Source of the DNA: Topomyia yanbarensis
Taxonomy: Eukaryota; Arthropoda; Insecta; Diptera; Culicidae
Reading direction: 5' to 3'
DNA: 64,000 nucleotides
Assembly: GCF_030247195.1 (NCBI RefSeq)
Contig: NC_080671.1
Location: forward strand, 1,578,501 to 1,642,500
Shown here: positions 45,798 through 56,902 of the stretch, piece after piece
Layout: every line of letters begins with the position of its first letter
Position numbering within the stretch: position 1 is the first letter of the stretch
Made by a program: the position numbers and the translations under genes
Notes under the pieces: generated by a model
The model's database searches: none
What the model was told of the DNA's origin: nothing
Seen by the model: only the letters and a program-made list of their open reading frames with translations

Positions 45798-48692
45798 ATG
45801 GCTAATACAATCAAAAATTTTTCTTTCGACCATATTTTCGATTTTAATGACAATTATATTAACAATGATAACCAGACACTAAAAATTTTGCAGTGGAACG
45901 TAAGAGGTATAAACAATCTCTCTAAATTTGATGAAATTTTGCAAACCCTTGACAGTTGTAAAACTTCCATAGATGTTATAGTGATTGGTGAGACATGGTT
46001 AAAAGACGACAATTGTGCTCTCTATGAAATACCACATTTCAAAGCATTTTTCGCGTGCAGGCAACACTCTAGCGGAGGTTTAGCTGTGTATGTCAATCAG
46101 ACTATCAAACATAGAATTGTAAAAAACTATACCGCAGAAGGATTTCATCACATTCACATCGAACTGTTTATCAAAGGACAGTTTTATGATGTTCATGGAA
46201 TTTACCGTCCTCCTAGCTTTGATTTCAATGATTTCTCAGCCTATTTAGAAAATTTGATGTGTTCAGTCCAATCGAAGCACTCGTGTGCTATTGTAGGTGA
46301 TGTAAATGTCCCAATTAATCTTGCTAATAACAATATTGTTAGAAGATATAAAATACTGTTGGAATCCTATGACTTTATTTGTACAAATGTTTTTCCTACC
46401 AGACCAATTAGCGAAAACATACTTGATCATGTGCTATGCAAACTGGACGATGTAAATCGAGTGCGCAATGACACAATATTTAACAATCTGAGTGACCACT
46501 CTCAGATCTTAACAACTTTCAAAATTACAGCTGATAGGGAACCAATGTTGCTTACCAAAAAAATTGTAAACCATCGCCAACTTAACCACGAGTTTTCCAG
46601 CTTCGTTAATAGTATTGATGTCATTGTCGACCCGGAATCTACTATTCAATCTATCGCATCCACATACAACTCATTACTTCAACGTCATACGAAAACAATA
46701 ACTAAAACAGTTAAAGTGAAAGGCACTCACTGTCCCTGGATGACTTTGGATTTATGGACTCTAGTAAAAATAAAGAGTAATTACCTTCAACGTCTCAAAA
46801 GTAATCCCGCCGATCAACATCTAAAGCAAATGCTATTGCATGTATCCAAAAAGGTAGATGCCACAACACGACGGGTAAAAAAATCTTTCTATGAGAACCT
46901 TCTTACTAACACACCACATTCAAAACTATGGAAAAACCTAAAAAGCACTTTTGGTTTAGCAAAGAAAAGCGACCAGATAAATCTAATTGTCGATGGTAAA
47001 AAAACCAACAATAATGCAGAAGTCTGTGAGTCTTTTAATGTCTTCTTCTCTAGTATAGGGCAAAAACTGTCAAATGATATCCCCACCACCTCAAACATTT
47101 GTCCTTTAAGTAATGTTCGTCGCGTCCGTGAGTCAATATTTTTACGTCCTTCATCAACAAACGAAGTAATTATGCTGATACATAGCTTAGATAATAAGAA
47201 GAGTAGTGGCCCTGATAACATTCCTGTCAATATGTTAAAAGGAAATTCTTGCGCTTTTTCTAGAATCCTTTCTCAATGTTTCAACATAATTGTTCAATCT
47301 GGTTATTACCCTGACTGTCTCAAAGTGGCTAAAGTCATCCCTGTTTTTAAATCAGGTAACTGTTGTGATTGTAATAATTATCGTCCTATATCTACACTGT
47401 CCGTTTTCAACAAAATCCTCGAAAAACTATTTGTTGCTAGATTATTAGAATTTTTGAACAAACACAGCGTCCTCTATAGATTTCAGTATGGGTTTAGACA
47501 AGGCTCTAGCACCCAAACCGCTATAATTGAATTAGTAGATCTAATAATGAGCGAAGTGGATCGTAAAAACATTGTTGGTGCTCTATTCCTAGACCTTAAA
47601 AAAGCATTTGACACTTTGGACCACACAATACTACTGGCCAAGCTTGAATGTTACGGTATCAGGGGCATTGCTCATTCTGTTATTCATAGTTACCTGACGA
47701 ATAGAAAGCAATTTGTATCTGTGGATGGTGAACGTAGTAGCCTTGCTCCCATTGGAATCGGTGTCCCTCAAGGTAGTAATATAGGACCTTTGTTATTTCT
47801 GTTGTATATTAATGACCTAGGTAACTTGAGGCTTACTGGAACTCCTAGACTGTTTGCTGATGACACAGCTCTGTTTTATCCCAACAATGATGTCAATACT
47901 ATTATTAACTCGATCGATAACGATCTAAGTGTGCTCGTTCAATATTTCAAAGCAAATTTATTATCACTAAACCTTTCCAAAACTAAGTACATGATCTTCC
48001 GATCCATACGGAAAACTTTACCAACACATCATCATCCCAAACTTAGAGATTGTACAATTGAAAATGTGGACTGTTTCAAATATTTGGGTATACACTTAGA
48101 TCCTACGTTATCCTGGACACACCATATAAAATTTATCGAAAAGCGTGTGGCATCCTCCTGTGGTATTTTGTGGAGAGTTAAAGCGTTTGTTCCCCAGCGA
48201 GCTCTATTGAACTACTACTTTGCATACATTCATTCACAACTTAACTACTTAGTATCGGTATGGGGGCGAGCAGCGAGCTCTCACCTTAAAAAGCTACAAA
48301 CACTACAAAACAGATCTCTGGCAATTATATTTAATAAACCACTTTTATATTCGACTTTGTTGTTATACTCTGAAAGTGCCCACAATATTTTACCCATAGC
48401 CCACTTATGTGACGTACAAACATTATTATTCATACACGACAATCTACATAACTCCATCGCGCAGCATAATATACATTTTACAACTTTAACACATTCTCGT
48501 TCAACACGTCGAAATAGTAACTTGCAACGCATTCGAGCAGCCACAAACCTTGGCCAAAAGCGCATTCTCTTTATTGGCCCTACCAAATTTAATGCACTTC
48601 CACTTGACATGCAGAGAATCGACAATCGTACCATCTTCAAGGCTAGATTGAAACAGTACTTTAAACATAGGCTTAACGAAATATTTAATTAA
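45798..48692 (+). CDS. LINE ORF2: AP endonuclease and reverse transcriptase (964 aa, intact)
   Basis: The frame is uninterrupted. The endonuclease part (about 25-245) shows LQWNVRGINN, GETWL (Glu65), GIYRPPS, VGDVNVP and SDHS (Asp233-His234). The RT part (about 490-760) shows NNYRPISTLS, LDLKKAFDTLDH, GVPQGS (655-660), FADDTALFY (688-689 are the catalytic Asp pair), LNLSKTKYMIF and YLGIHLDPTLSWTHH. The C-terminus reads VWGRAASSHLKKLQ to YFKHRL, as in CR1/L2-like proteins. The enzyme nicks target DNA and copies its RNA there. With an intact frame and long poly(A), it is a recent insertion and may be active. Confidence 0.93.
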   Translation: MANTIKNFSFDHIFDFNDNYINNDNQTLKILQWNVRGINNLSKFDEILQTLDSCKTSIDVIVIGETWLKDDNCALYEIPHFKAFFACRQHSSGGLAVYVNQTIKHRIVKNYTAEGFHHIHIELFIKGQFYDVHGIYRPPSFDFNDFSAYLENLMCSVQSKHSCAIVGDVNVPINLANNNIVRRYKILLESYDFICTNVFPTRPISENILDHVLCKLDDVNRVRNDTIFNNLSDHSQILTTFKITADREPMLLTKKIVNHRQLNHEFSSFVNSIDVIVDPESTIQSIASTYNSLLQRHTKTITKTVKVKGTHCPWMTLDLWTLVKIKSNYLQRLKSNPADQHLKQMLLHVSKKVDATTRRVKKSFYENLLTNTPHSKLWKNLKSTFGLAKKSDQINLIVDGKKTNNNAEVCESFNVFFSSIGQKLSNDIPTTSNICPLSNVRRVRESIFLRPSSTNEVIMLIHSLDNKKSSGPDNIPVNMLKGNSCAFSRILSQCFNIIVQSGYYPDCLKVAKVIPVFKSGNCCDCNNYRPISTLSVFNKILEKLFVARLLEFLNKHSVLYRFQYGFRQGSSTQTAIIELVDLIMSEVDRKNIVGALFLDLKKAFDTLDHTILLAKLECYGIRGIAHSVIHSYLTNRKQFVSVDGERSSLAPIGIGVPQGSNIGPLLFLLYINDLGNLRLTGTPRLFADDTALFYPNNDVNTIINSIDNDLSVLVQYFKANLLSLNLSKTKYMIFRSIRKTLPTHHHPKLRDCTIENVDCFKYLGIHLDPTLSWTHHIKFIEKRVASSCGILWRVKAFVPQRALLNYYFAYIHSQLNYLVSVWGRAASSHLKKLQTLQNRSLAIIFNKPLLYSTLLLYSESAHNILPIAHLCDVQTLLFIHDNLHNSIAQHNIHFTTLTHSRSTRRNSNLQRIRAATNLGQKRILFIGPTKFNALPLDMQRIDNRTIFKARLKQYFKHRLNEIFN

Positions 48693-48970
48693 TGATATTG
48701 TTTTGTAATTTAATGTAAACATCCGTCAGCAGTATTTAACTTTAATTTAATTTATAATGTGGATCCCTTAACAGGAAATCTATTTCCACTGGGATTCCAC
48801 CTTAGTTAATTATCTTAAACTAATTGCACATCAATAAATGTCTGTCTCAGCTCAGTTTGTTTTATTTGTTTTGTTTGTTTTTGTTGCCATTGTTCATGGG
48901 CTGAGACAAGTTGCGTCCACTACCAGGGGGCTCTTGTATGAGTTCTTTGGTGTGGGGGAGTGTGGTGGGC

Positions 48971-48974
<4 letters not shown>

Positions 48975-49004
<30 letters not shown>
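48975..49004 (+). repeat. Poly(A) tail of the LINE
   Basis: Thirty uninterrupted A residues after the LINE 3' region. Confidence 0.85.
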
Positions 49005-49005
<1 letters not shown>

Positions 49006-49102
49006 ATCGCGGAGGGCAACCACGTCTAGGGCGCGAGGAGGAATGAGCAGGTTAAGATATTGACGCGATGACGACTTTTGGTACATAAAGCTCAATGTAC
49101 TA

Positions 49103-49260
49103 GATACTAAGGTGTGGCAATGCTGTATTGCTCTCTCGCTCAATTTCTGTAACTTTATTACGCAATAAAGTTCAACTCCATATATTTTCCATATATCTGC
49201 TGTCCACGTGCTTTACAGAGATCGAGCGAGAGAGCAATAACATTGCCACGCCTTAGTATC
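49103..49260. mobile_element. MITE with ~38-bp inverted ends
   Basis: GATACTAAGGTGTGGCAATG and TATTGCTCTCTCGCTC at the left face their inverted copies at 49221-49260. The 80-base interior contains a smaller palindrome around ATAAAGTTCAACTCC. No coding. Confidence 0.85.
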
Positions 49261-49379
49261 AACCTCATTGCATAAAGCTGACCGTTGTACATTCCACGAT
49301 GGCTGCACTTTCAACAGGGCTTTACACACTAAATTCGGTTCGGCAATTTCCCAATAGCCGTGTAGTCAGTAAATTTAGA

Positions 49380-49560
49380 AACTGATATCTCAGTAAAGTG
49401 AGATTTGTTTTCTGATTTTCAGTGAAATATTTTCCGAGTCTCAGCTATGAAACGTCACTTTTACTGAGATCTCAGCCAAAAAATTGTTTACTGAGATCTC
49501 AGTTATTGAGATTTCGTCAAAAGATGCGAAAAAATCTGAGATCCGGTAGAAAAAATTAAG
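49380..49560. repeat. Cluster of ACTGAGATCTCAG words
   Basis: The palindromic word ACTGAGATCTCAG occurs at about 49464 and 49490 with several half copies (ATCTCAGT, GAGATT) on both sides. Origin unknown. Confidence 0.6.
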
Positions 49561-49879
49561 TGTGTACGCGAACCACGCTTATTACCGGATTCAATCACCC
49601 GTGGTACTACAATTATCCTTCCCAAGGACAGCAACACGTCCAACCTATCAAAGTACGGACCAAGGAGCTTAGAATTCTAAGGTGATTCGTCTTTGGCAAT
49701 AACTATGTGAGGAGTGATGTTAGCGTGCAGCAAGCTGCGGGAGATAAAAGACAGCGAACAACTTTGTTTACATACTGAAATCCAAGCAAACATGCATGGG
49801 GATGTAGTAAACAATGTTGTTAGCTGTCGTTTCTAGAGCCAACATGGATGATCGATTTCGAGGATCGTATCACCTGAGA

Positions 49880-50790
49880 ATAAAAGCTCGATGCAATCAT
49901 TGTTGAACAAGTAGTGTGTAATCAACGGAACCTTAGTATGGCCTAAATCGATTACAAGAAAGTATACGACTCCATACCGCACTCGTACCTCATCAAAGTA
50001 TTGGAAATGTATAAAGTTAATCCTGTGACCGTGAGGTTCCTGCTGTAGGCGATGGAGAGGAAGACGACGACTCTGCAGTTCAGAAGTAGGAAAGACGTGT
50101 TGCAGTCTAGAACGTTCAGTAGGAAACTCAATCGAAACGGGCGTGGCTATCAGATAAGGTATGAAGAAAGCTCGCCGGAAGAGATTACCCATACCTTCCA
50201 CATGGACGATTTTAAAATCTATGATGACTCGACGGAACGACTGGGTGTAGTCATCAAACTAGTCGAAAGGATTAGTGACGACATCAGCATGACGTTTGTC
50301 TTAGAGAAATTCTGATCTGATCAGGCACTACAAGGGCGATTAGTCGACACTGGAGACTGCGAGATCGACCAAGGCGTGATGATTCGGGACATAGTTCTTT
50401 TCTGAACCCAGGAAATAAGGTCAGAGCAATTGCTGTCCCTGCGTTGACCTATAGTTTCGGCATCATTAAATGGAGCCGCGCTGACCCGGAATATCTTGAG
50501 AGAAGGCTTTTAGACAAGTGGGAATGCGTCATTCGTAGTCGGCGCTGGAGAGATGCACATTGCCAAAGGACAAGGAATAGTCGACATCCAGGCACTATGC
50601 GTAGCGCAGGTGCTACGATTGCGAGAATACTTTGTGGAAAGTGCAAACCGACATGGACTATATCAAGCAGTTTGTACTGTGGACCGCAACTACAGCGCAC
50701 TTCACCTAGCGTAAGTGAACCACAACCTTAACTGCAATCTGCAGACTGCGGAGGAGAAGACTACCGAGTGGAAGCTGAAAGCACGGTGCC
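49880..50790 (+). pseudogene. Relic of a LINE with RLE-type features, copy 2 (RT part)
   Basis: Readable blocks, in different frames: DYKKVYDSIPHSYL (about 49949-49990, RT motif A), ITHTFHMDDFKIYDDS (about 50187-50232, catalytic DD in the MDD form), FVLEKF, and GIVDIQALCVAQVLRLREYF with LYQAVCTVDRNYSALHLA (50575-50715), a conserved C-terminal block of R2/R4/NeSL-type ORF2. Stops and shifts interrupt each block. Orientation plus. Confidence 0.65.
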
Positions 50791-51855
50791 CACTAGAGCA
50801 ACAAGAAAAAAAAATAACCCCCTTCGGGCTACCCCTGAGTCGATTCCTAGTTCCACTGGGAGTGTCTGCTCCAATTTTGAGCCAAATCGGATAATGTGGC
50901 ACTGTAGGAATCAGTTTATCACTGAAAATGATAATAAGAAAGATAATTTTATTGTCCACAACTTTGTCGAAGACTGCGAATCAATTCAATTTCTTAGGAG
51001 AAGTTATTAAATTTTTAATGTAGTTATGTCTGAGTCAGTTTTGCATGAGACCTATCAGCACATGGTATCAGTAGTCGATTTCCATGAACTTTTTATTGCG
51101 TAATACTGGTTGAGGTTAGCTAAATAGTATATTTGAAAGAATTTGAGAACATACTACACCCAAAACGTACCCGGTAAGATTCGCTTACATTAATGCAATA
51201 AATACGAGCGAAAATGGCAAGCGTTCTGGTAATGTGAAAAAATTCCAAGAAGGTTCTTTGCTTGCAATGCAAAAGACAGAAAAAAACTATTTTTGCTTAT
51301 GTTTTAGCGATGTACGTGTATTGGTGACCAATATGCGTTAGAAAAAAAAAGACTGTTGGCATTGAAAAACGCACCCCGCACGAACAGATCACTAAGCAAT
51401 ACTTTATCCACCCAACCATACTAAAAGATAGTTTGATAGATTTGAACTCAGGCCCTTGCGCGTCTTAGCGCTAACTATAAGCACTGATCTGTCCTTACAC
51501 ATAAGAACAGGACGTTAAAACTCGTAAAATCGTCACACCCGCAATTTGATGCCATCTCGTGTGAAATAAATAAACCACAAAACTGCGTGTGATGATATTG
51601 GTGAGGAATGAATAAAAAGAAGACGAAAAATAAAAACTCGCCGTGCGTTGCTATTCCAACCAGCATAGGCACGGGAATGTGGTGGTAATCCTTTGGCAGT
51701 GCGTTGAAGAAACATACGTATTGCGAGAGATGAAGTGACTTTATATGCTTACAACAATTGCAAGCGGCTTTCACTGCAAAATTGCAAGCGATGCTAACAT
51801 TATTTGCAAGTGATTGTGGCTTGCAGTTATTGCAAGGGATTTTTGTTTTGGTTGT
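50791..51855. other. Non-coding, nothing recognised
   Basis: Frames of up to 129 codons on the minus strand (51475-51864) show no family likeness. Confidence 0.35.
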
Positions 51856-52095
51856 ATGCGTCATCTTTTAACTAGCAATTTTTAGTTCTACATTTAACCA
51901 CCTAGAGGGCGCCAATGCTAACTACTTAGAGAAAAGAGAAAGAAATTAGGTGTTTTCTATAAAGTTGTAGAACAAATCTTTTCCAGTAATTCTTGTTGAC
52001 ATGTCCATATTTTATCTATCTTTTAAAATTTAGTCTTGGCGCCCTCTATGTGGTGAAATATGCAACTGAAATCTTGTGGTCAAAAGATGACTCAT
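51856..52095. mobile_element. MITE with ~60-bp inverted ends (GAGGGCGCCAA)
   Basis: Left arm 51856-51915 and right arm 52036-52095 are inverted copies; outer words TCATCTTTT and inner words ACCACCTAGAGGGCGCCAA are shared. Interior about 120 bases, no coding. Confidence 0.82.
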
Positions 52096-52339
52096 ATCAT
52101 GTACTAAAATAGTTCCCAACATACTATTCAGTTAAACCCAGCTATAATTTCGCAAAAAAAAACGTTCGTGGGAATCAACTAATGATGATTCACCACCATG
52201 TGCAATTAGGCCCCATGCAAAATTGGCACAGACAGCATTTCTTTAAAAGTTTTATAATTTCTCAAAAGGAATTTCAATTGATTTGCAGTCTGCAGTTTTC
52301 AAAAAAATGAAACTGGACAGTCTAGTGCCCACCTCCCCC

Positions 52340-52915
52340 TCCCCCCAGTAAAAGCAGCCGTACGTCGACAAGGCTGCATCGAACCTGTGGTTCAAGCGAG
52401 GTAAACACTCTAGTGATCGAGTCTGACATAATAGCCATCCAGGACAGAATAATGCTGACGAGGAATTGCAGGTAGTATGTTTGCCACCAAGACGTCGAGG
52501 ATATATTCCGGATGTGTCATTCGCCGCACGAGATTATGTCAGGCTGCTGCGTACTAGCTAACGCAGTCTACACCGAGCGTTAGAATAGCGTTGCTAAGAT
52601 TTTGCACCAGCAATTAGCGCTGCAACATGGTCTTTTGAAAAAGATTATCCCGAACTACCGTTATCTGCTGTGCCTGTTCTGGGAAATGCCCGTTTCAAGC
52701 TGTACTAGGAACGCACTGTTGTATCGGACTAATTCCTATACCACAACCGCCCAGATATACTGGTCTATGACAAGCCTCGACGTCGCTGTTCCACTGGATA
52801 ACAATTTGGTAGATACTCACGATGGCAAAATTGCCAGATATCTCCTGATGGCCTGTTACTGGGTAGTAAACCGCCAACACATACATGTGCAGGATCGCGT
52901 TGTGTTGTGATAATT
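52340..52915 (+). pseudogene. LINE ORF2 C-terminus with endonuclease-like PD...D motif, copy 2 continued
   Basis: The start GCAGCCGTACGTCGACAAGG matches the end of the copy at 35779-35830. Readable blocks: AIQDRIMLTRNCR, a Cys/His cluster RMCHSPHEIMSGC, ILHQQLALQHGL, NRPDILVYDK and then DVAVPLDNNL. The PD followed by D pattern is the catalytic core of the restriction-like endonuclease in R2, R4 and NeSL LINEs. Frames are broken. Confidence 0.6.
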
Positions 52916-54540
52916 TGCTGCAGTGAAACTTTGGGTCGGTATTAATTGGCACAGTATAAACTATACAAATAGATCATTTTATTGCTTTTTTCTTAATTAT
53001 TCCTTAATTTCTTTCCTTTTCTACTATGTATTTCAAGTATGAGAGAAATGCATGGTGCGACCGAAAAAGCGTGAGGGGACAAAGCCCCCCCCTTGCCCCT
53101 TAGGTTGCTACGGCTCTGTTCCATACTACTTCTGCATTTAGGAATAGAGCCAAAATATTAATAATGAATTTAAACGCACTCCATTGATTGTAAGCTGAGT
53201 AATCCAAAAAATTGTGTGACACCCTTACAAATGAACTGATTAAGAGATACGTCCAAATAAGTCAACCAATCGAGCACAATTCGGATACACCTGTGATACC
53301 ACTTTAGCCAAGCTGATTTTTTTGTGCAAGCTTGTATACAAAAAACTTTTCATTTCGAGATGCGGATTATCGTCCCTGGATTCTGATTTTGATCGATAAA
53401 AAAATATTGCGCTTAAGGTTCAACTTAGAAAGCTAGCAAAAGCGGCCATATTGGAAAACGAAAAAAAAACAGTTTTTTTCTCACACCACGGTGAAATTTA
53501 TGGAAATGAATCAATGTCTTCGGGTCATTGGAAGAATGTTGATGATTGATTTGCAGGAAGATTTGTCCAACGGTGTGAGAAAAAACTGCTTTTTTGTTTT
53601 CCAAGATGGCTGCTTTTCCTAGCTTGGGTTGATTTTGTTCAAGAATCACTATAGGGCCATTTCTTTCCAAATTCAGTTGACCCAAACAATCAAAACTTCT
53701 GACCGATTCCCGACCTAAACGTACTGGTTCCGGGTTAACATTCAATGAGTGGATAGACGACATAAACATTACTGCAGAAGGAAGGAGAAGCGAATAGAAC
53801 AATATACTATCGATGAATAAATAAAGTTCTCCGTGTATTGAATAGTAGAATTTGTAGTATTTTTTGGTCGTATCATTAACGGAAAATGTTTACGAGATAC
53901 CTTCTAGTAGAAATAAATATTTTAGTAACTAAAAATTGTGGGATATTTGCCAAAGAATGCAAAAACCGTCAATAGCGCAAAACAAATTTCTTGAGATGAT
54001 GATGAATCTATTTCGTTAATAGCAAGAATTATTTTATAAAATACACGAAAAAGTTCGTAATAATTATAAACGAACGCGTTTTCGAAAAAATATCGAATAT
54101 GATTTATCGATATTTTAATCTGTTAATGAGAAAAAAAAAAAACGATTTTTCGTGCTACAGAAATCAACACAAAAACTTAATTCTATGAGTTGACTACTAA
54201 ACAGGCAGAATGATCGTGGATAATGATGCGGTTTGTTGTACCTGTGTAGATGGAGAATGCCATCATACGAACGTAATTCTGTTCTGTGACATGTGTTATA
54301 TCGCAGTTCATCAAGATTTCTAGGTAGTAGGCTTTGTACGCGACACCCTCAAAATATCTCAAAATACATCAAACAAAGTTTTATACATTCGAATTGTACC
54401 ATCCGATATCTTTTTTAATTTCTCAACTTTCTTCTCTTACGTGGAAATTGAAAAGATAATGAACGAAGCGTTCGTACATAGCATACGAATGACCTGTTTA
54501 ATCCGTTTTCAAGGAAATTTGGAACAAATCTAAATGGTTC
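52916..54540. other. Non-coding, nothing recognised
   Basis: Short imperfect inverted repeats occur around 53455-53600 (CTCACACC...GGTGTGAG with AAAAACAG/CTGCTTTTT text), suggesting a worn MITE. No gene. Confidence 0.35.
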
Positions 54541-55395
54541 CAGTTGTAGACCAATTTCTGGCGGCAATAAATGTCGATGAAACAGTGATGACTAGAGCTT
54601 ACTCCCGGCTTAAATTGCCGTTCAATCCGGGATCCGAAGAATTCCTTTTGGTTCCTCTGAGAAGACAAATTGAAGACGTTTAGGTGAATTTCTGCTTGAG
54701 AAGTGGAATTATTTCGTCTTACAATCCATGAAAAGGGAAATAACGAAACATCAATAACTATCGTGGAATAAGTTCATTCAGTGCTCTTTCTTGCTGGTGA
54801 ATATGGAACCACTTCAGGGTCAATGCTAGCATTAACATGGCTTCACTGGACACTAAACAGCGACTAACCTGCCGAGTCTAACATCCTACTTAACAGGGAG
54901 TATGGAAGGTCGCGCTCAAACTGATATTATTTACACCAACCTATCCGCTGTTTTTCATATAACAATTAATAAAATGGAGAAATTTGTAATCAACGGTAGC
55001 TTTTGTTCTTAGATCGAGAAATAATTATTGTCATTGGAGATTGCCAGCTACTTATTTTTAAATCAGGAATGGCGTAGAGAAGCTATTTGGGACCGTTGAT
55101 GTTTCTACTTTACGTCAATAACGAGTGTTTGGTGTCGAAAACCACTCGCCGGTCCTGCACAGATGATTCCAGAATATTTCGCATCATCCGCTAAATTAAT
55201 AATTGATGAATGCGAAATCCGAAAAAAGAGCTCGGCGATCGAATTCTCATGACCCTAGAACTGCTTTACTGTCGAAAGTCGGCCTGCCTGAACCTAAAAC
55301 CTGGGGAGAGGGCACATTCGATTAAGAGGAGATGGAGGGTGTTAGTCCCTTTTGGACTGTCCTGGTTTTTCACTCGCTTGATATGGTCACCCTAC
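54541..55395 (+). pseudogene. LINE reverse transcriptase relic, plus strand
   Basis: Pieces of RT are readable across frame shifts: NNYRGISSFSALS (about 54750), QTDIIYTNLSAVF (about 54920-54960), LMFLLYVNN (about 55092-55125) and a decayed DDSRIFRI catalytic block (about 55160-55190). The 3' part, 55290-55395, matches 12885-13030 inverted and ends at ATGGTCACCC as that copy does. Confidence 0.65.
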
Positions 55396-55884
55396 TCCAG
55401 CTGAATGACGGCTGGTTTGTTATATTTGAAAGCAGAAGAGATTGCATTCAGTGCAATTGAAATCCTTGCTATGCTGCTTTTCGCGTGATTTGTGCTCATC
55501 AGATTGGTCTCTGTATGCGAATGGATCAGGTTCGAAGTAATGACACTCATCCCGTGGTGGCCTAAAAAGTGTTCATCGCGACTCTCATACCCCAATCAAT
55601 GTACTTGTTTATTTAAAAAAAATCGTTCATATTACAAAAAGTGCTCGTAAATATTAGAAAGACTTTCGTGTATTTCAGCGAGAGATTCGTAATAAGGCTA
55701 TGAAAGTCGTTTCGTAGGTTTCACGAAAAACTCAATAAAAATAAAAGTGACTACGATTCATTCATCATATGAACGAAAAATTCGCAAATTTTACGAAAGT
55801 GTTCTGTATGAAACCAATTCCTAGCAGATTTACAAATATATTACCTCACTGTAGAACAGAAAGGGTTGAGAAATCTTAAGCTTG
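55396..55884. other. Non-coding, nothing recognised
   Basis: The region has repeated TTCGTAA/TTACGAA words (55620-55810) but no gene. Confidence 0.35.
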
Positions 55885-56045
55885 CTCGCGTGTTCCTATC
55901 CCACGCCTTCCTATACTTTCAACGTCCCCGTATACGCAGAAGAAAATGCAATCGAGCTTCGACTACACGATCTGTCTCCAGAAATACCCGACCTACTATA
56001 GTCAGCACCATCTAATGCAGTGTGGGTGATGTCCCGGTTACAAAT
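55885..56045 (+). pseudogene. Possible LINE ORF1 fragment
   Basis: The frame reads FNVPVYAEENAIELRLHDLS and then PEIPDLL before a stop, a pattern I associate with gag-like ORF1 of mosquito LINEs. Short and broken; weak call. Confidence 0.35.
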
Positions 56046-56879
56046 AAGGCCAAAACGTAATTTAGTAGACCAGAAGTCAGTTTGAAGGCTGCATTTAATT
56101 TTGTTTACTTTAATTTAAAACCAGAAAAGCTTAGTGTTAAGGTTAAAAAACGAAATGAATGTCCTTGTAGGGACAAGCGCTGTCGATGCATACGAAACAC
56201 AAATTGAAGGTCCCTATTTGCTAAACCATCAGTAAACTTTAAGTCAGCGATGTCATCATACAGCGCTTAAAAAAAACTATCAGCACCACCTCTAGAAGAG
56301 TATTCAACAATCTCCAAGACAGCAATAGTAAGCAAGGAAATGAAACGGATGACCCTTAGTGATCGTTTTATTATTTATCTGTTGTAGATAAGTCGTGTCG
56401 AACAAAAGAATCTGTAATTCTTAACAGTTATTCTAAGGAAAATGTGAATGATGTTTCAAGAGATTCTTAATTTGCTTATTCTTAATTTGTTTATTCTACC
56501 CAAACCTAAATGCAAGCTTAACGATGCCGATGATCTTTTACATTTACAGTGAATTGATAAAAAAATTGGTTGGGTTATACAACTTAGTGTACACAGTTTT
56601 CCAGATCGCACTGAATCTTTTTCTCGTCGTTAAAACTTTTGAGTATTGTCCAATAGCCCCTGGGGTTCTTCAGTTCACTTTCTTCGCTGCCGTTTGTTTT
56701 GTAGCTTTCGGTCGGTTGCTCTATTCGGATGTTCTTTTGGTTTGTGAGTTACGGTTGTAAATATATTTTTCTTGTTGTTTATATCTTGTATCTTTGTTTT
56801 TAGTGGAACGGTAACCAGAAAAGGAAAAGTGGTTGACATTATCAAGAATTCGAAACTTTAGAAGATTGCTAAGAAATAT
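56046..56879. other. Non-coding, nothing recognised
   Basis: One 78-codon hydrophobic frame (56524-56760) has no likeness to anything I know. Confidence 0.3.
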
Positions 56880-56902
56880 CTAGTTTGGTGGGCTGTCTGT
56901 AC

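Larger units (their letters stand above)
45510..49004 (+). mobile_element. CR1/L2-type LINE, 5' truncated, ORF2 intact
   Basis: A piece of ORF1, a complete ORF2 and a 3' tail with a 30-base poly(A) (48975-49004) lie in order on the plus strand. A 5' part of ORF1 is lost. There is no RNase H and no zinc knuckle in ORF2, consistent with CR1/L2-group elements. An AATAAA is at 48833. The tail between AATAAATG and the poly(A) holds an inverted GTCTCAGCTCAG...CTGAGAC pair, so the true 3' end could be earlier. Confidence 0.88.

Noticed and set aside
48838..49029. 63-codon frame ending in a lysine run
   Set aside because: It is the LINE 3' tail and poly(A) read as codons.
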